The notes below the pieces were generated by a model. The model was given only the letters and a program-made list of their open reading frames with translations, made no database searches and was not told the DNA's origin. The translations under genes were made by a program, and so were the position numbers. This document shows positions 11,405-22,786 of a stretch of DNA of 64,000 bases, piece by piece (positions within the stretch are counted from its first letter, which is position 1; every line of letters starts with the position of its first letter). Source of the stretch: Cryptomeria japonica (lineage: Eukaryota > Streptophyta > Pinopsida > Cupressales > Cupressaceae); NCBI RefSeq assembly GCF_030272615.1, contig NC_081408.1, positions 340,536,793-340,600,792 of the forward strand. The letters run 5' to 3'.

Positions 11405-12815
11405 GTATAGCATAGAGAAACAACTGGTCAATGGTTGAAACTACTAGGACAATGTTGATACAAGGAGGTGTAGTGAAAACATTTTGGAAAGAAGCTATAA
11501 GTACAACTGTCTACACAATGAAATGAGTTTTGGTGAAAAAAGGTAAGGACAAGACCCCTTATGAAAACTGGTATGGGAGATCACCTAATGTTAGCTATTT
11601 TAAGATATTTGGAAGCAAATGTTTTATTAAAAGAGGTAATTACACAATCCTATAAATACTTCAACAACTGGACATGGAGAATTGTTGAGAGTGTCGATGT
11701 TCGTGTAGATGAATGTCCTAAAGTCTCAGAAGGAACCAGTTTAGACAAAAAGGATGAAGATCCTTGCATTTTTCTTTTGGATCCTGAAACTGTTAAATCA
11801 AAAACCAGTAAAGAAAATCATGATGTACTTGTTCAATTGGAACAAATAAATTCAGAAAAAAGATGATAATGAAGAAGTTGAACCTGAAGAGAATGATCAT
11901 GTTATTCCTAGGTATGTGAGACTGAATCACAGTCTTCAATAGATTATTAGGGATAAGGATGCTTGAATACCTACTAGAAGGAGAATAAGAGAGAACTCTT
12001 GCATTATCTCCATCTTTGAACCTATAAGTGCTAAGGATGCATTTGGTGATGAACATTGGGTTAAAGCTATGGAGGAGGAATTGGATCAAATTGAGAAGAA
12101 CAACACTTGGACTCTAGTACCCCGACCGATAAACAAGAATGTTATAGGTACTAAATGGGTGTTCAGAAACAAGTTAAATGAAGATGGTGTTGTAGTTCGC
12201 AACAAGGCAAGATTAGTCTACAAAGGTTATGTGCAAGAAGAAGGAGAAGATTATGGAGAAACTTTTGCACCAATAGAAATACTGGAAGGTGTTAGAACTT
12301 TACTTGCATTTGAATCTCATAAGAAGTTCAAGGTATCCCAGATAGATGTTAAGTCTGTAGTTTTGAATGGGATATTGGAAGAAGAGGTTTATATAGAGCA
12401 TCCTAATGGTTATGCATTGACAGATAAGGAAGACATGGTATGCAGATTGCATAAAGCTTTGTATGGATTAAGGCAGGCACCCAAAGCATGGCATGAATGG
12501 CTTCATACACATATGATGAAGATAGGCTTTTCTAGAACCAATGATGACAACAATATTTATCTCAAGTCTAAAGGAGATGAAATACTGGTCAGTGAAGTAT
12601 TTGTTGCTAACATTATATTTGGAGGTAATGATGACATGAGCAATAGTTTTTGCAGATAAAATGTAGAATGATTTTGAGATGTCATTAGTAGGGGAAATAA
12701 AAAATTTCATAGGCTTGTAGATATCTTTACCTAACCTCTCCCTAAGATCACTTTTGAGTATCTTAGAAGTCAACTGGGGGTTGTCCCTCTTCATGAAGTT
12801 AGTTGAGCATGATGC
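11405..12815 (+). pseudogene. Copia B pol remnant (integrase end, reverse transcriptase)
   Basis: Order of motifs: integrase C-terminus (TFWKEAISTTVYTM, NVSYFKIFGSKCFIKR), then IVESVDVRVDE of the linker, then the reverse transcriptase from about 12069 (WTLVPRPINKNVIGTKWVF, NKARLVYKGY, ETFAPIE, HKALYGLRQAPKAW). The catalytic box reads FVANII where Copia enzymes have FVDD, so the copy is inactive. RNase H is absent: the frame passes from the end of reverse transcriptase directly into IFT-PLPKITFEYLRSQLGV, which normally follows RNase H. Stops and frameshifts are frequent. Confidence 0.85.
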
Positions 12816-12954
12816 TGATTGCATCAGTCCCTAAATTAGTTGTAGAATCTTACATGGATTGATGAAGAAATGGATATATTCCACAGGGGGAGCATCAAGT
12901 TGTAGTATGTTGTTGATGCACAGTGAGATAAGAATTACATGTTTTTACTTTCAC

Positions 12955-12981
12955 TTTGGCATTGTTGTCAAAGGGCGAGAA
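12955..12981 (+). other. Upstream polypurine-like motif of Copia B
   Basis: TTTGGCATTGTTGTCAAAGG followed by GCGAGAA. The same sentence recurs upstream of the 3' LTR in H, E and G. The 12816-13145 stretch around it is untranslated 3' region with no gene. Confidence 0.45.
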
Positions 12982-13145
12982 GAATTATGTGATTGAGGAG
13001 AAGAATTATGTGTCTAATTAGGGAAACCAGCGGTAGGATAAAGACAGACAGAGCAAGGTGAATACTTGGTAGCGTAAACCAGGATACCTATTCACCAATC
13101 TCAGAAGCAGTCAGAGGCATTGATATTTTTATTGCCATCAATGCT

Positions 13146-13157
13146 AAAGGAGGTGAT
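13146..13157 (+). other. Polypurine tract of Copia B
   Basis: AAAGGAGGTGAT directly before TGTTGG of the 3' LTR, the expected plus-strand primer position. Confidence 0.55.
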
Positions 13158-14301
13158 TGTTGGAATTTTTAGTTTGTTGGAATTTTCCATATAGATTGCA
13201 TTAATGATATGTTGTCATTGATGTCAATTGAACCAGTAATGGTATTTATGTTATTGTTGATATTGTTGTTTTTTATATTGGCTAGTAACTAGTAGGAAGA
13301 GCTTTGTGGAAGATGTTGTAAACTGGTATGTTAAGTTTGTGAGTTGAACCGGTAAACCAGTGTAAAGGGTTAAACCTTTCTATGCAATATAACCAGTAAA
13401 CCCTACCTGTTGTTTTTATTAAACCCTAACTGATCAAGTTTGTTGGTTTATTATCTGATGAGTGGTAATGATGGAGACACATGTGATCATTGTATGAGGA
13501 TAAGTTCAGATTGTTTTGGTGCATTTGTTTGATGTCTTGGGAAGGAGAAAAGTGGATTGCATCTAAGGCATAGCGTGTGATGAGTTACAAAGTCCGATGA
13601 AGTGGTGATCAGTGAGCGGTTGGAATTTTCTTGAAGAATGTGAAGAGATTGTTATGATTTCTAACAAACAAGATTGTACCGACTTGTTTGTAATCTCAAT
13701 GATGAGAATTGGGTTTTTATTGTGTTACCAACCTAATTGTTTTGTATTCAAGGGTGATGAAGTTGTTTGTAAAAGTTGTTGGCAAGATTGGTAGAAACCT
13801 GTTGAGTGTGTACTTGCCTAACCGGTGAATGGATCTACACTTTGGGTAAAGGCAAATTGAAGCTTAAAAGGATCTGATTAAGAAAATGTAGTGCTATTCA
13901 GATAGATCAAGAAAACATGTTGTTTTCTAACAATTATAGCAAAAGTGAAATCCCTTAACTGGGTAAGCTCTAACAAGCTTGGTTACTTATTAAATCCTCT
14001 AACAAGGTGGTCCATTATCTTGGATTCTTAAATCCTTAGGCAAGGTTACTCCTAACAGGTTATTGTGCTTTTTATCAAGACATATTTGTAAATCCCTTAA
14101 CTGGGTGATTCCTAAGCGAAATTAGTTCTTAATAGGACTTATTGTAAAGCTTTAACAGGCTTGGCTCCTAATAGGGAAAACTTTAGAAGAGTTCAGATAG
14201 ATATCCTTGTGAGTCTCATCTCACTATGGTTTTTACCTATTTGGCTTTTCCATGTATAAATATTTGTGTCAAGTGGTGATTTTTTTTGTGGTTATTGTTA
14301 T
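13158..14301 (+). repeat. 3' LTR of Copia B, first part
   Basis: Starts TGTTGGAATTTTTAG. It contains the CACTATGGTTTTTACC block (14221-14262) and ends where a solo LTR inserted. It continues at 15370. Confidence 0.65.
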
Positions 14302-15364
14302 GTCCCGGAGACAACTGAGAGGGGGGGGGGGGGGGGTGAATCAGTTGTCCAATAAATTCAACCAAAATTAACTTAACCAAAACTTAATGCTTAATGCTTG
14401 AAACCAAAATTTATGTCGGTAGATAGTTTTATCATTTAATTGCAGTACCAGTAAAGATTAATGCATGAAACAGAAAGATAACAACATCCACAACACATAA
14501 CAAAAATATTTATACGTGGAAACCTTGTAAGGGGAAAAACCATGGTGGGAAGTCTTACCCATAATCAAATGATACTACTGCAAATAGTATATGAGTACAA
14601 TATGGATTCTGCACATGCCAAGAGGCCAGCTACCTAGAGCTCACTGCTCAATCACAAAATGAGAGTCACGCTGACTACAATTGGATGGTTAAATCCAATG
14701 ATAATGTACTTCTTAAAATAGCATCTTCATATGCTAGATTTAGTACTAGTTTAGTTATGATTACCTTCACAAAAACCTTCCTTCAACCTTCAAATGATGT
14801 CTGCATGTATAGCTCTACTTATGTTCATATATACCTTATTACAAGTCTTTTTCTAATCGCATATCAATCTCACAAATGAGATCTTACATTTATACCATAA
14901 CCTAAGACCAATTGAATAGGTCGGCCCACTAAAAGATATTACAATAAAATCAATTACAAATAAATCATTATGCGATGCATGATGTTGGCTCAATGCATTT
15001 ACAATAATAATAAATCATCTCCATAATGTGTCATGCTGATCTGGAATAGATATGCATGTCGATGTATATCCTAGACCTATTTGCTGGTAACAACAAATAT
15101 GCAAACCCAAATAAACAAATAACCAAATCGCCAAAACCAAGTAATCAAATAATGTCTTCGACATAACCAAGTAGTCTCCAAGTCATTCCAAGTGCTAGTG
15201 AACAATATAATCTATTGGTGAACCATATACCGATGATTGTGCATAAGTCTCTGACTTGCCAGTGAACATAACCAAAGATCTTCAAGTGCTGATAAGTGTT
15301 GACAAGTGATGACAGGTGTTGACATCAATGACAAAACCATATCAACATATCCAAAATACCAATA
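14302..15364 (-). mobile_element. Solo Copia-type LTR (minus) inside Copia B's LTR
   Basis: A complete LTR in inverse orientation, with the terminal hairpin at its left end and the shared ACCATGGTTTTTCC block (complement at 14508-14552). GTTAT occurs on both sides (14297-14301 and 15365-15369), consistent with a 5-bp target duplication. No internal region is present, so it is best read as the product of recombination between two LTRs. The short frame at 14685-14879 is not coding. Confidence 0.65.
14310..14349 (-). promoter_or_regulatory. LTR hairpin with C-run loop (longest stem)
   Basis: GACAACTGA (14310-14318) pairs perfectly over 9 bp with TCAGTTGTC (14341-14349). On the minus strand the loop carries a run of 16 C (14321-14336 shown as G). 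Confidence 0.65.
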
Positions 15365-15369
15365 GTTAT

Positions 15370-15669
15370 GATCTTATTTGTTGATTTGATTAACTTCTGA
15401 TAAGGCATGATAACTAGAATCTTTGAGAGATGAATATGTTGAGATATGATTAAGCATTGTTGATGTTTACGAAGATTGAAATTGTTTTATTTTTAAGTTG
15501 TCATAATAGTCAAACCGGTTGATATCAAGTATTATTATGAATATTGATCTTAACTGTGATAATTTTACTTTGTGTGATTGAATTTGAGTTTGGGAACATT
15601 GTATCTTTTTCAGTATACTAATTCACCCCCCCTCTCTTAGTATTCTACCAGATACTTATTCTTTCATCA
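15370..15669 (+). repeat. 3' LTR of Copia B, second part
   Basis: Carries the rest of the LTR with a C-run hairpin (15615-15643) and ends TTTCATCA, like the LTR that ends at 706. Confidence 0.55.
15615..15643 (+). promoter_or_regulatory. LTR hairpin with C-run loop (Copia B)
   Basis: ATACTAA (15615-15621) pairs perfectly over 7 bp with TTAGTAT (15637-15643). The G-C pair seen in other copies is here A-T on both arms. The loop has seven C. Confidence 0.6.
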
Positions 15670-15680
15670 TACCATCAAGA

Positions 15681-16754
15681 TTGAATCACTCAGAAGATCA
15701 GATCATTGGGGATAAGAACAATGGAATGATGACAAGAAGATTGACAAATAATGAGGTATGTATAATATCTCAAGTTGAACCAGTATCAGTAATTGAAGCA
15801 TGCAAAGATAAATGTTGTTTGAAAGCTATGCATGAAGAATTAGATCAGATTGAGAAGAATAACACATGGACTTTAGTTCCCCTACCTAAAAATAAGAATG
15901 TCATTGGAACTAAATGGTTTTTTAAGAATAAATTGAATGAAGATGGTCAAGATGTAAGGAACAAGGCTATATTGGTTTGTAAAGGATATTCTTAGAAGGA
16001 AGGAATTGATTATGGTGAGGCTTTTGAACATTTAGCTAGGATTGAAGCTGTAAGATTATTTCTTGCCTATTATGCCCATAAGAACTACAAGGTTTATCAA
16101 ATGGATGTTAAGTGTGCATTTTTTAATGGGGATCTTGATGAGGAATTTTATATTGAGCAACCTAATGGTTTTTCACTTTCAAATGATACAAACATGGTTT
16201 CTAGGTTAAGGAAAGCTTTATATGGATTGAAATAGGCACCTAGATCTTGGTATGCAATCTTGGATATATATGTTTTGAAGCTTAGTTTTACTAAGGGTAA
16301 TGTTGACCATAATTTATATTATAAGGTCATTGATGATGATATATTGATTATTGAAGTATTTGTTGATGATATCATTTTTGAAGGTGAAGATAAGTTATGC
16401 ATAGAATTTTCTAAGAATATGGGGAAGGAATTTGAAATGTCTATGATTGGGGAAATAAAAAATTTCTTAGGTTTATAGATTACTCAAACTGGTAAATGTA
16501 TTTTCATCTGTCAAACTAAGTATGCTAGGGAATTGTTGAAGAAATTTTGCATGAGAGATTCTAAACCGGTAAGTACTCCTATGGTTACAAGTGAGAAATT
16601 GACAAGGAAAGATGTTTTTGTACTGGAAAATCCTACAAGATACAAATCTATGTTTGGAGATCTTCTTTATTTGACTCAGACTAGGCCTGATATAATGAAT
16701 GTTGTTTGTATTGCATCTAGATATCAGAGTGATCCTAGTGTTGCCATCGATTCC
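15681..16754 (+). pseudogene. Copia C reverse transcriptase remnant
   Basis: Motifs in order: NHSEDQIIGDKNNGMMTRR (linker), WTLVPLPKNKNVIGTKWFF, YGLK-stop-APRSW, EVFVDDIIFEGEDK with an intact FVDD catalytic box, FEMSMIGEIKNFLGL, then SKPVSTPMVTSEKL and LLYLTQTRPDIMNVV. The enzyme would copy the element's RNA in virus-like particles. Three stops are TAG at positions that are Gln in related proteins (15993, 16233, 16476), as expected from C-to-T change at CAG. RNase H is deleted: the frame leaves pol after QSDPSVA. Confidence 0.85.
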
Positions 16755-16766
16755 AAAGGGGAAGAT

Positions 16767-18003
16767 TGTTGGCGATTTGGAATAATTGATTATGTGATGC
16801 ATTGATTTTTTGTCATTGATGTCAACAATAGTTGTTTTGGATGCTTTATTGGCACCCTTCTTGTCCTGGTAGGTTGTGTGGTTTCTAGTTGGTTTGGATA
16901 TAGTATGATTCAGTATGCTCTTGTTTGTTTTAGTTATGGAATTATCTTATTCATGCTACTCATGTTCATATTCAGTCAGTTGGTTTTAGTTTGGTGATCG
17001 GATGTTATCCTATTTGCTTGAAAGCTTGGTTTGTGGTTCTCGTGAGGGTTTCACCGAAAGGTCTTTGTTGAAGATCTTTGATGATATGCATAAGTGGTGT
17101 TGGTGTAGCTTTTGGTATGGATTCAGGATGCTGATAGTGATCATGTTAGATACTTGGCGGATTGGGTCATTGCTTTAGCGTGTGGACCTATATTGGGTCT
17201 CAGTTGATCTAGGTTACAGATTGGATTAATGTAAAATGTGAATTGGACCTCTTGATGTGTTTTTGGGATGTCTTATGAGTTGGATATTACTTGTTTGGTC
17301 TAAGGGAAACCTTTTTTGTAATTATATAATTTGTTTATTGTCTAGTGGCCGACCTAATTGTTTATGGTTGAGGGTTTATACGTATATGATGTAAGATCTC
17401 ATTGTATATCATTAGGATATAGGAAAGGGATATGGATATGTAATGTGAAAATAATGTAATATCATTTAGATAGAGGATTTGGTCAATCATTGAAAATAAT
17501 GTAATATCATTCAGATAGAGTTTTTAGTCCTCTGGTATTGATTTTAACTGAAACTGTACTCAGGCATAGCAGATGCCCTCTTTGTAGTTCATTCATTCTT
17601 CCGCATTATAGTCTGGATTTCTATGTAGTCAATGAGACTCCTTTTGTGATGAGCACTGTGCTCTAGGTTGTTGGCCTTCCTACAAGTGAAATTCTCTCAA
17701 TTGTAATTCACATACTTACTATAGAAATATTATTTGAATGTGGATAGGCTTGTCACCGTGTTTTTTCTCTTTACTAGGTTTTCCACGTATAAATCTTGGT
17801 GTCATATGGATGGTATTTATTCTCTGATCATTGTTTATACTTAGTTGGTTTAACTGATATTTTGGTATTTGGTTTAAGCATTACGGTATTAATATTTTGG
17901 GTTCTAGTATTAAAGTTTTAAATGCTAAATGTTCTGGTAATTGGTGACAACTGATTCACCACCCCCTCTTAGTTATCTTCCAGTTATTTGAACTGTCTAA
18001 CCA
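16767..18003 (+). repeat. 3' LTR of Copia C
   Basis: Starts TGTTGGCGATTTGG after a purine tract. It contains the GGTTTTCCACGTATAAAT block (17753-17794), the hairpin (17949-17974) and ends near CTAACCA. Confidence 0.65.
17949..17974 (+). promoter_or_regulatory. LTR hairpin with C-run loop (Copia C)
   Basis: AACTGA (17949-17954) pairs with TTAGTT (17969-17974), five Watson-Crick pairs and one G-U. The loop C run is interrupted once. Confidence 0.5.
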
Positions 18004-18019
18004 ACCTTGAATGTGACCA

Positions 18020-18786
18020 AATAAATGAAGGTCCTTATCAAGTAAATGTTTCTCAATAATATATAGTACTTGGTTGACCAAATAGTTGGTCTAAAAAAAT
18101 AAGGAAAATCAACACCATCATCATCCCAATCCTTGCAATCTAGATAAGGCCTCCATATAATTTTATCCATACATTAAAATGTGTCAGCACTATTGAAGCT
18201 TACCCTGCTTAGGTTGTGATGTAATCTCACTATATATGTAGACATGTAGATACCTCCAACCTCTGAATCTCATGCATACTAGTCTAGTGACAATTGCATG
18301 CTCCCATACCCAAATATGTAGTAAAGTAACCCTTATAAAGAGGCTCGATCCTCCTAGGTATACAAATGGATGAAAATCATGATACAAGTGGGCCAACAAA
18401 CATGAACCCCATGAAAATAAAGTCCCATCCATGATCATATACTCCAATGTGTGTCACCAACTTGCTAAAATCTCATTAGACTACAAGTCAATATATATGT
18501 GTCTATCAATAACACATGTCGCAACTAATGGGAGTTGAGCATAGTATGTAACCATCTCTCTCCAACTCACTCTCCTCATCTAATATACATATCATCATAT
18601 TTGAATGCCCATCACAAAATATCCTCATCCCCTAATCAATAATCAAGAACCAAATCATTGATAATAAAGATCCTAAGAATCCACCAAACATCCTCTAATA
18701 TAACTAACATCTCTTCAGCATGCAAATGAAATGAATAGTGCTTAGAATGTCATCTCTTTGCAAGCACAACTAACATCCCAAGGTTA
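18020..18786 (-). pseudogene. Plant mobile domain (PMD) protein remnant
   Basis: Read on the minus strand, the 5' part gives LVVLAKR-stop-HSKHYSFHLH, then AEEMLVILEDVWWILRI. This matches the start of the plant mobile domain, where an F-H-F-L pattern is followed by E-T-LEDV-ILGLP. The later part gives WGSCLLAHLYHDFHPF, VYLGGSSLFIRVTLLHIWVW and EHAIVTR, then IIWRPYLDCKDWDDDG, in the order found in that domain. PMD occurs in MAIN/MAIL-type plant proteins and in several transposon families. The copy is broken by stops and frame changes. I cannot tell whether it is a host-gene relic or transposon cargo. Confidence 0.7.
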
Positions 18787-19831
18787 TCCCTAATCTAAAT
18801 CATAGAGGTTACATGCCACAATCATGTAGAACTAAGTATTCCATGATTTATCTCTAACAATTTAGGCTGCATGCACTAAGGGGGAGAATGTCTCTGAAGG
18901 AGACATCAAAATAGGTAAGTTAGCCTAAAATCAAAATAATCACTGCGTCAACTAATCCAACATTATGGTACCATAACTATCAATTAATCAACCAATTAAA
19001 ATTGATCAACTACCCAATTCTATCAATTGTCGAGTTATACCTATATACTATGCATTTCTATCAAATGTGCAACTTTAATTATCATATACGCAGGATCCCC
19101 TATCATATGCTCAAATTCATCATTTGTATAGAAAAAGCATACTAATTCATAGAAAGACAAAAATAAACATAGTTTTATCTTTTTTAATAAATGCACAAAA
19201 AAACTTATCATATGCACAACTTTAACAAATGTGTTGCAATATAGTACATATACATAACTTTGCACACCAAGTACCCAAATTATGGCACCATACGTACATA
19301 ATTAGTCTACTTGTTTCTTTTCTTATATTTTTTCATATCCTATTAATGGTGAATTAATGACAACCTAGTAACCTAATCAATAGAGACATATCAGCTCATT
19401 GTAGTCCTTTGGCCACTAGAATTAATAGACCTACACATATCGATGATGTGTCACTAGAATCCCTATCATTTTTGCTCTTACAATACTCTATTCTAAAATA
19501 TTAAAGATCAAGGATGTAAATGAGTATAATTGAACCCCAAGGTCTCATATATATTTTTTGAACTATAAATGCTCATGCTTGATCATCATGGCTGGCTAAA
19601 CCTTGACCACCCTATTCTAACTATGCTTTTTCCTAGATTTACTCAGCTTTCTACTCTTGGATCGCCTAATCATTCTACTTCTTCCTATCAAGAGATTTAC
19701 CATTTTTTTCCCTCTATTCTCTTGAGGGGATATACTACCTCCCACACTAGCACCTTATATGGCATGTACCATTTTAATTTTAATTTTTTGAAGCAAAATG
19801 ATAAATGACATTGTCTCAAACAGGGGAAAAA
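18787..19831. other. Intergenic DNA, no gene seen
   Basis: AT-rich sequence with no coding similarity I can support. It lies between the PMD relic and the Gypsy D LTR start. Confidence 0.4.
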
Positions 19832-20640
19832 TGTAGACACCTAAAAAAATTGTCACTAATTATTCCTCCAAATTAATTAAGTAATTTTATTATTTAATTA
19901 AGCCAACATTACTCTTTAATAAAATCAAATTTTATTCCTTTTCTCATAATTAAATAATTTTTAATTATTCTTTAATTAAACGATTTTTATTATTTAATTA
20001 ATTTATTCTTACACAATAGTTAAATAACCTTTATTATATAATTATTTAATTATTTTTTCTTACTTTCTCACTAATTAAATGATTTTTATTATTTAATTAA
20101 TTAAATCTATTATAATTAAATTAATTCTTTAATTTATTTATTTATTCACTTTAAAAAAAAATTTCTTCCAATAAGATTTTATTTAGATCTCTTTGTCATG
20201 CACATGAATTAAATAATATATTTATTTAATTCCTTTTTCCATTCCTCTCACATGCTAAATTAAATAATTTCTCAATTATTTGATGCTAATCAAGTATTCA
20301 TTTCCAGTTCTTTGACTCACTCTCACTCTATGTTCAACTGACCAATCAATTATATCTAACTCCTTTCAATCAATTCACTTTGTAATTGTCTCAATTAAGT
20401 CTTCTTCTCATTGAAAATTCCTTCCACTTCTTAATCTGAGTCATTCATTCATCTATTTACCTCTCAATCTCAATCATAGACTATCTCAAGGGTTTTTATA
20501 AAAGAAACCTTTCTCTCTAATTTTGACATTCACATTTGAGTCTACATTTATTATGTTGAATATTTATTACTTTTCTTATCATTGCATTATCAATCAACCA
20601 AACTCTATTTTATTTATGTCATTATTGTGCTAAGTGCTAA
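19832..20640 (+). repeat. Putative 5' LTR of Gypsy D (right edge uncertain)
   Basis: Begins TGTAGACACCTAAA, identical to the start of Gypsy A's LTR, and is dense in TTTAATTA-type words. I could not find a clear primer site, so the right border is approximate. The stretch 20641-22007 shows no gene and is taken as D's leader. Confidence 0.45.
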
Positions 20641-22007
20641 AGGCTAAGAGGAAAGACATCAAATTTGTAAGATCTTGAAAGGATAGGAGAACAATGGAGT
20701 CAAGCATGTCATGAATGTGGAGTTATCATTTGGTTTAGTCTTTTTTTTTTTGTTATGATTTAATACTTCATCTGTATGGTTGAAAAGGATTTTCTAGATC
20801 ATAGACTAGTGGTTCTATCATTTAGGGTTTGTAGATAGGTTCAAATATTCATGCAGACTATAATATTGACAAGATATTGTTGTCTATTGGAAGATGTGAA
20901 AAAAATGGATTTATTGAGAAGGTTCTATAAACTTTCAAGAAAATGCAATTGGTCCACCTTTTATCATTATGTGTGCATGGTTCACCTTCTTTCCTATGTT
21001 GCTTGATGAGGGGAAATCATTGCACTTTTTATTATAGTTTATATTTTATGGTTTTATGAATCTTCAGACTAATATGCCTAGCGGCATACCTTATTGCATA
21101 CATGTTTGTTTTGATTTCAGTTCTTTTATAGCTTCGAAATTGAGATTAATTTACTTTGGTTCTTTTTGGTAGAGATGTTAAGTTTCAACATTTGGTAATT
21201 TTTGTCTAGTAATTAGCATTAGATTTGAAGTTGAAGGTTATTGTTAGGAGAAGTAATAATTAGTTTTACATTTTTGTTTGGACAGTGTAATTGTTTTAGA
21301 TTAGATTGGTAATAGCATGGTTAATGAGATGGTTAGTTTAAAGGTGAAAATGGAAGCAAAATTGTTGTTAAGTCAGATCATGGATTTAGGTGCTATGTTT
21401 TTTTTTTGGAAGCCTAATTGGACTCAAATTCTACAAGCTTGATTAGTTTTACATTTAGCACTTAATCTAGATTCAAATTACTAGACTTAGAAGTAGTTTC
21501 AAACTTTCTAGGGAACTCCATGATTCCATCTTAATTTGGTTCTGGTACATTTTTGTTGTCAAACTTGAGTCTTCTTAGAAATAAGTTATTTAGAAATCTA
21601 TATTTTAGTTTGATTGATAGTCAAGACTGAGAGCTCCTAATAACTCCTAACTGACTCCTAATGGAATTTGAACCAACCATTAGTCACTGGTGTATAGTAC
21701 AAAACTCCCCAAAATCGTACCATAGAGAACCCTATTCACAGACAGCTTTAGACACACCCTGATTAGATACTGAGATAAACTAAATGGTGTGAGTTGACAA
21801 AGAAATGGCCTTTACCACCATTTTTTGTACCATTTCTAGGGAACACAAGATCTAGCTATTGCAGTTGGAACTTAGGTGTCGATAAGCAAAGTAGAAATAG
21901 TTGATGAGAAGAGCAAGAGACAAATTTGGAAGATTCCTTCCAAGAGAACATCAACCTAACCTAATGTTTGAAGAATTTGAGAATCAAGAAAAACATAAAC
22001 AAAAAAA

Positions 22008-22786
22008 ATGGGTGACCGAGTAGAGAATGAAGATCCCCCACCAAATAGGATGTTTTCATATCCTATCAATCCAAGTGTAGGGGATCATGAACCTCCCATG
22101 AAAAAAATATCACCCTCTATTTTTGCAATCAATCTTTATGACAGGAATAGATGATGAGTCAAAAGAGGCTTTGAATTTAATGGGTAAAGGTGACATTAAC
22201 AAAGTCCATTTAGATCAGGTCATTGACATTTGGAGGAAATACTCTAGGACAAGAGTGGGATCTATGAACTCCAGGAAAAAAAAGCATTGAGACCTGATGT
22301 GTTACAAGTTATGGAGGAAATAGAAAATTTGAAAATAGATATTTTACTCCATTTAAAAACTCAAGGTGATAAGAAGACTACAAAACCTTTGATCATTTAT
22401 TGTTCAAAATGTAGAGGTAAACATTTATTAATAGAGCATCCATTAAATAAAATTGACCTGTGTGAAATCTGTGAAAATAATCATATAACTAGTGCTTGTA
22501 ATCTCTTAGTGGAGATTAAAAATAATTTGAAAATGCCTCAAGTGATTGAAGAAGAACTTAATTATGTGGGAGAAATATCATAGAAACCTAGATTCAATTC
22601 TTATGCAAGACAATACGATCCATGTAACAATTGAAACCAATGAAATCCTCCTTTTCAAATGGAACCACCTACTACAACTTGGGGACCTATTGAATGGGTT
22701 AACCCATAGTGGAATCAACCCTAGTGGAACTAGCCACAATGGAACCAATCATGGTAACAAAATCAATGGTAGCCTAATTGTCAACC
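22008..22786 (+). pseudogene. Gypsy D gag remnant with zinc knuckles
   Basis: The start is MGDRVENEDPPPNRMF at ATG 22008, preceded by an A-rich run. The capsid core is apparently deleted, because only a short damaged stretch separates this from the nucleocapsid part. The nucleocapsid region reads YCSKCRGKHLLIEHP, a CX2CX3HX4H variant, and CEICENNHITSAC, CX2CX3HX4C. A tail of repeated WNQPQ units follows. Gag packages the element RNA. H cuts the Asn/Gln/Trp-rich tail at 22786, and the tail resumes at 47580. Confidence 0.7.

Larger units (their letters stand above)
11405..15669 (+). mobile_element. Copia B, internally deleted copy with 3' LTR
   Basis: Pol fragments (integrase end, linker, reverse transcriptase, pol C-terminus) lead to a purine tract and a TGTTGG...CATCA LTR (13158-14301 plus 15370-15669). 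The LTR is split by a solo LTR (14302-15364). The 5' side starts abruptly inside integrase. At least three internal deletions are apparent from the order of pol motifs: within the integrase tail (about 11635), between reverse transcriptase and the pol end (about 12717), and at the 5' side. Confidence 0.75.
15670..18003 (+). mobile_element. Copia C, deletion derivative with 3' LTR
   Basis: About 1.1 kb of pol is followed by a purine tract (AAAGGGGAAGAT, 16755-16766) and a 1.24-kb LTR (16767-18003). The pol part starts abruptly at RLNHSEDQIIGD, directly after the Copia B LTR end, and breaks off in the middle of the region between reverse transcriptase and RNase H, directly before the purine tract. 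Whether the LTR on its left belongs to C as well as B cannot be settled by eye. Confidence 0.7.

Noticed and set aside
14321-14336. Run of 16 G as a G-quadruplex or assembly artefact
   Set aside because: A single run could form quadruplexes only between strands, and its length may be unreliable, but the flanking 9-bp stem and the same layout in seven other LTRs explain it as the hairpin loop on the other strand.
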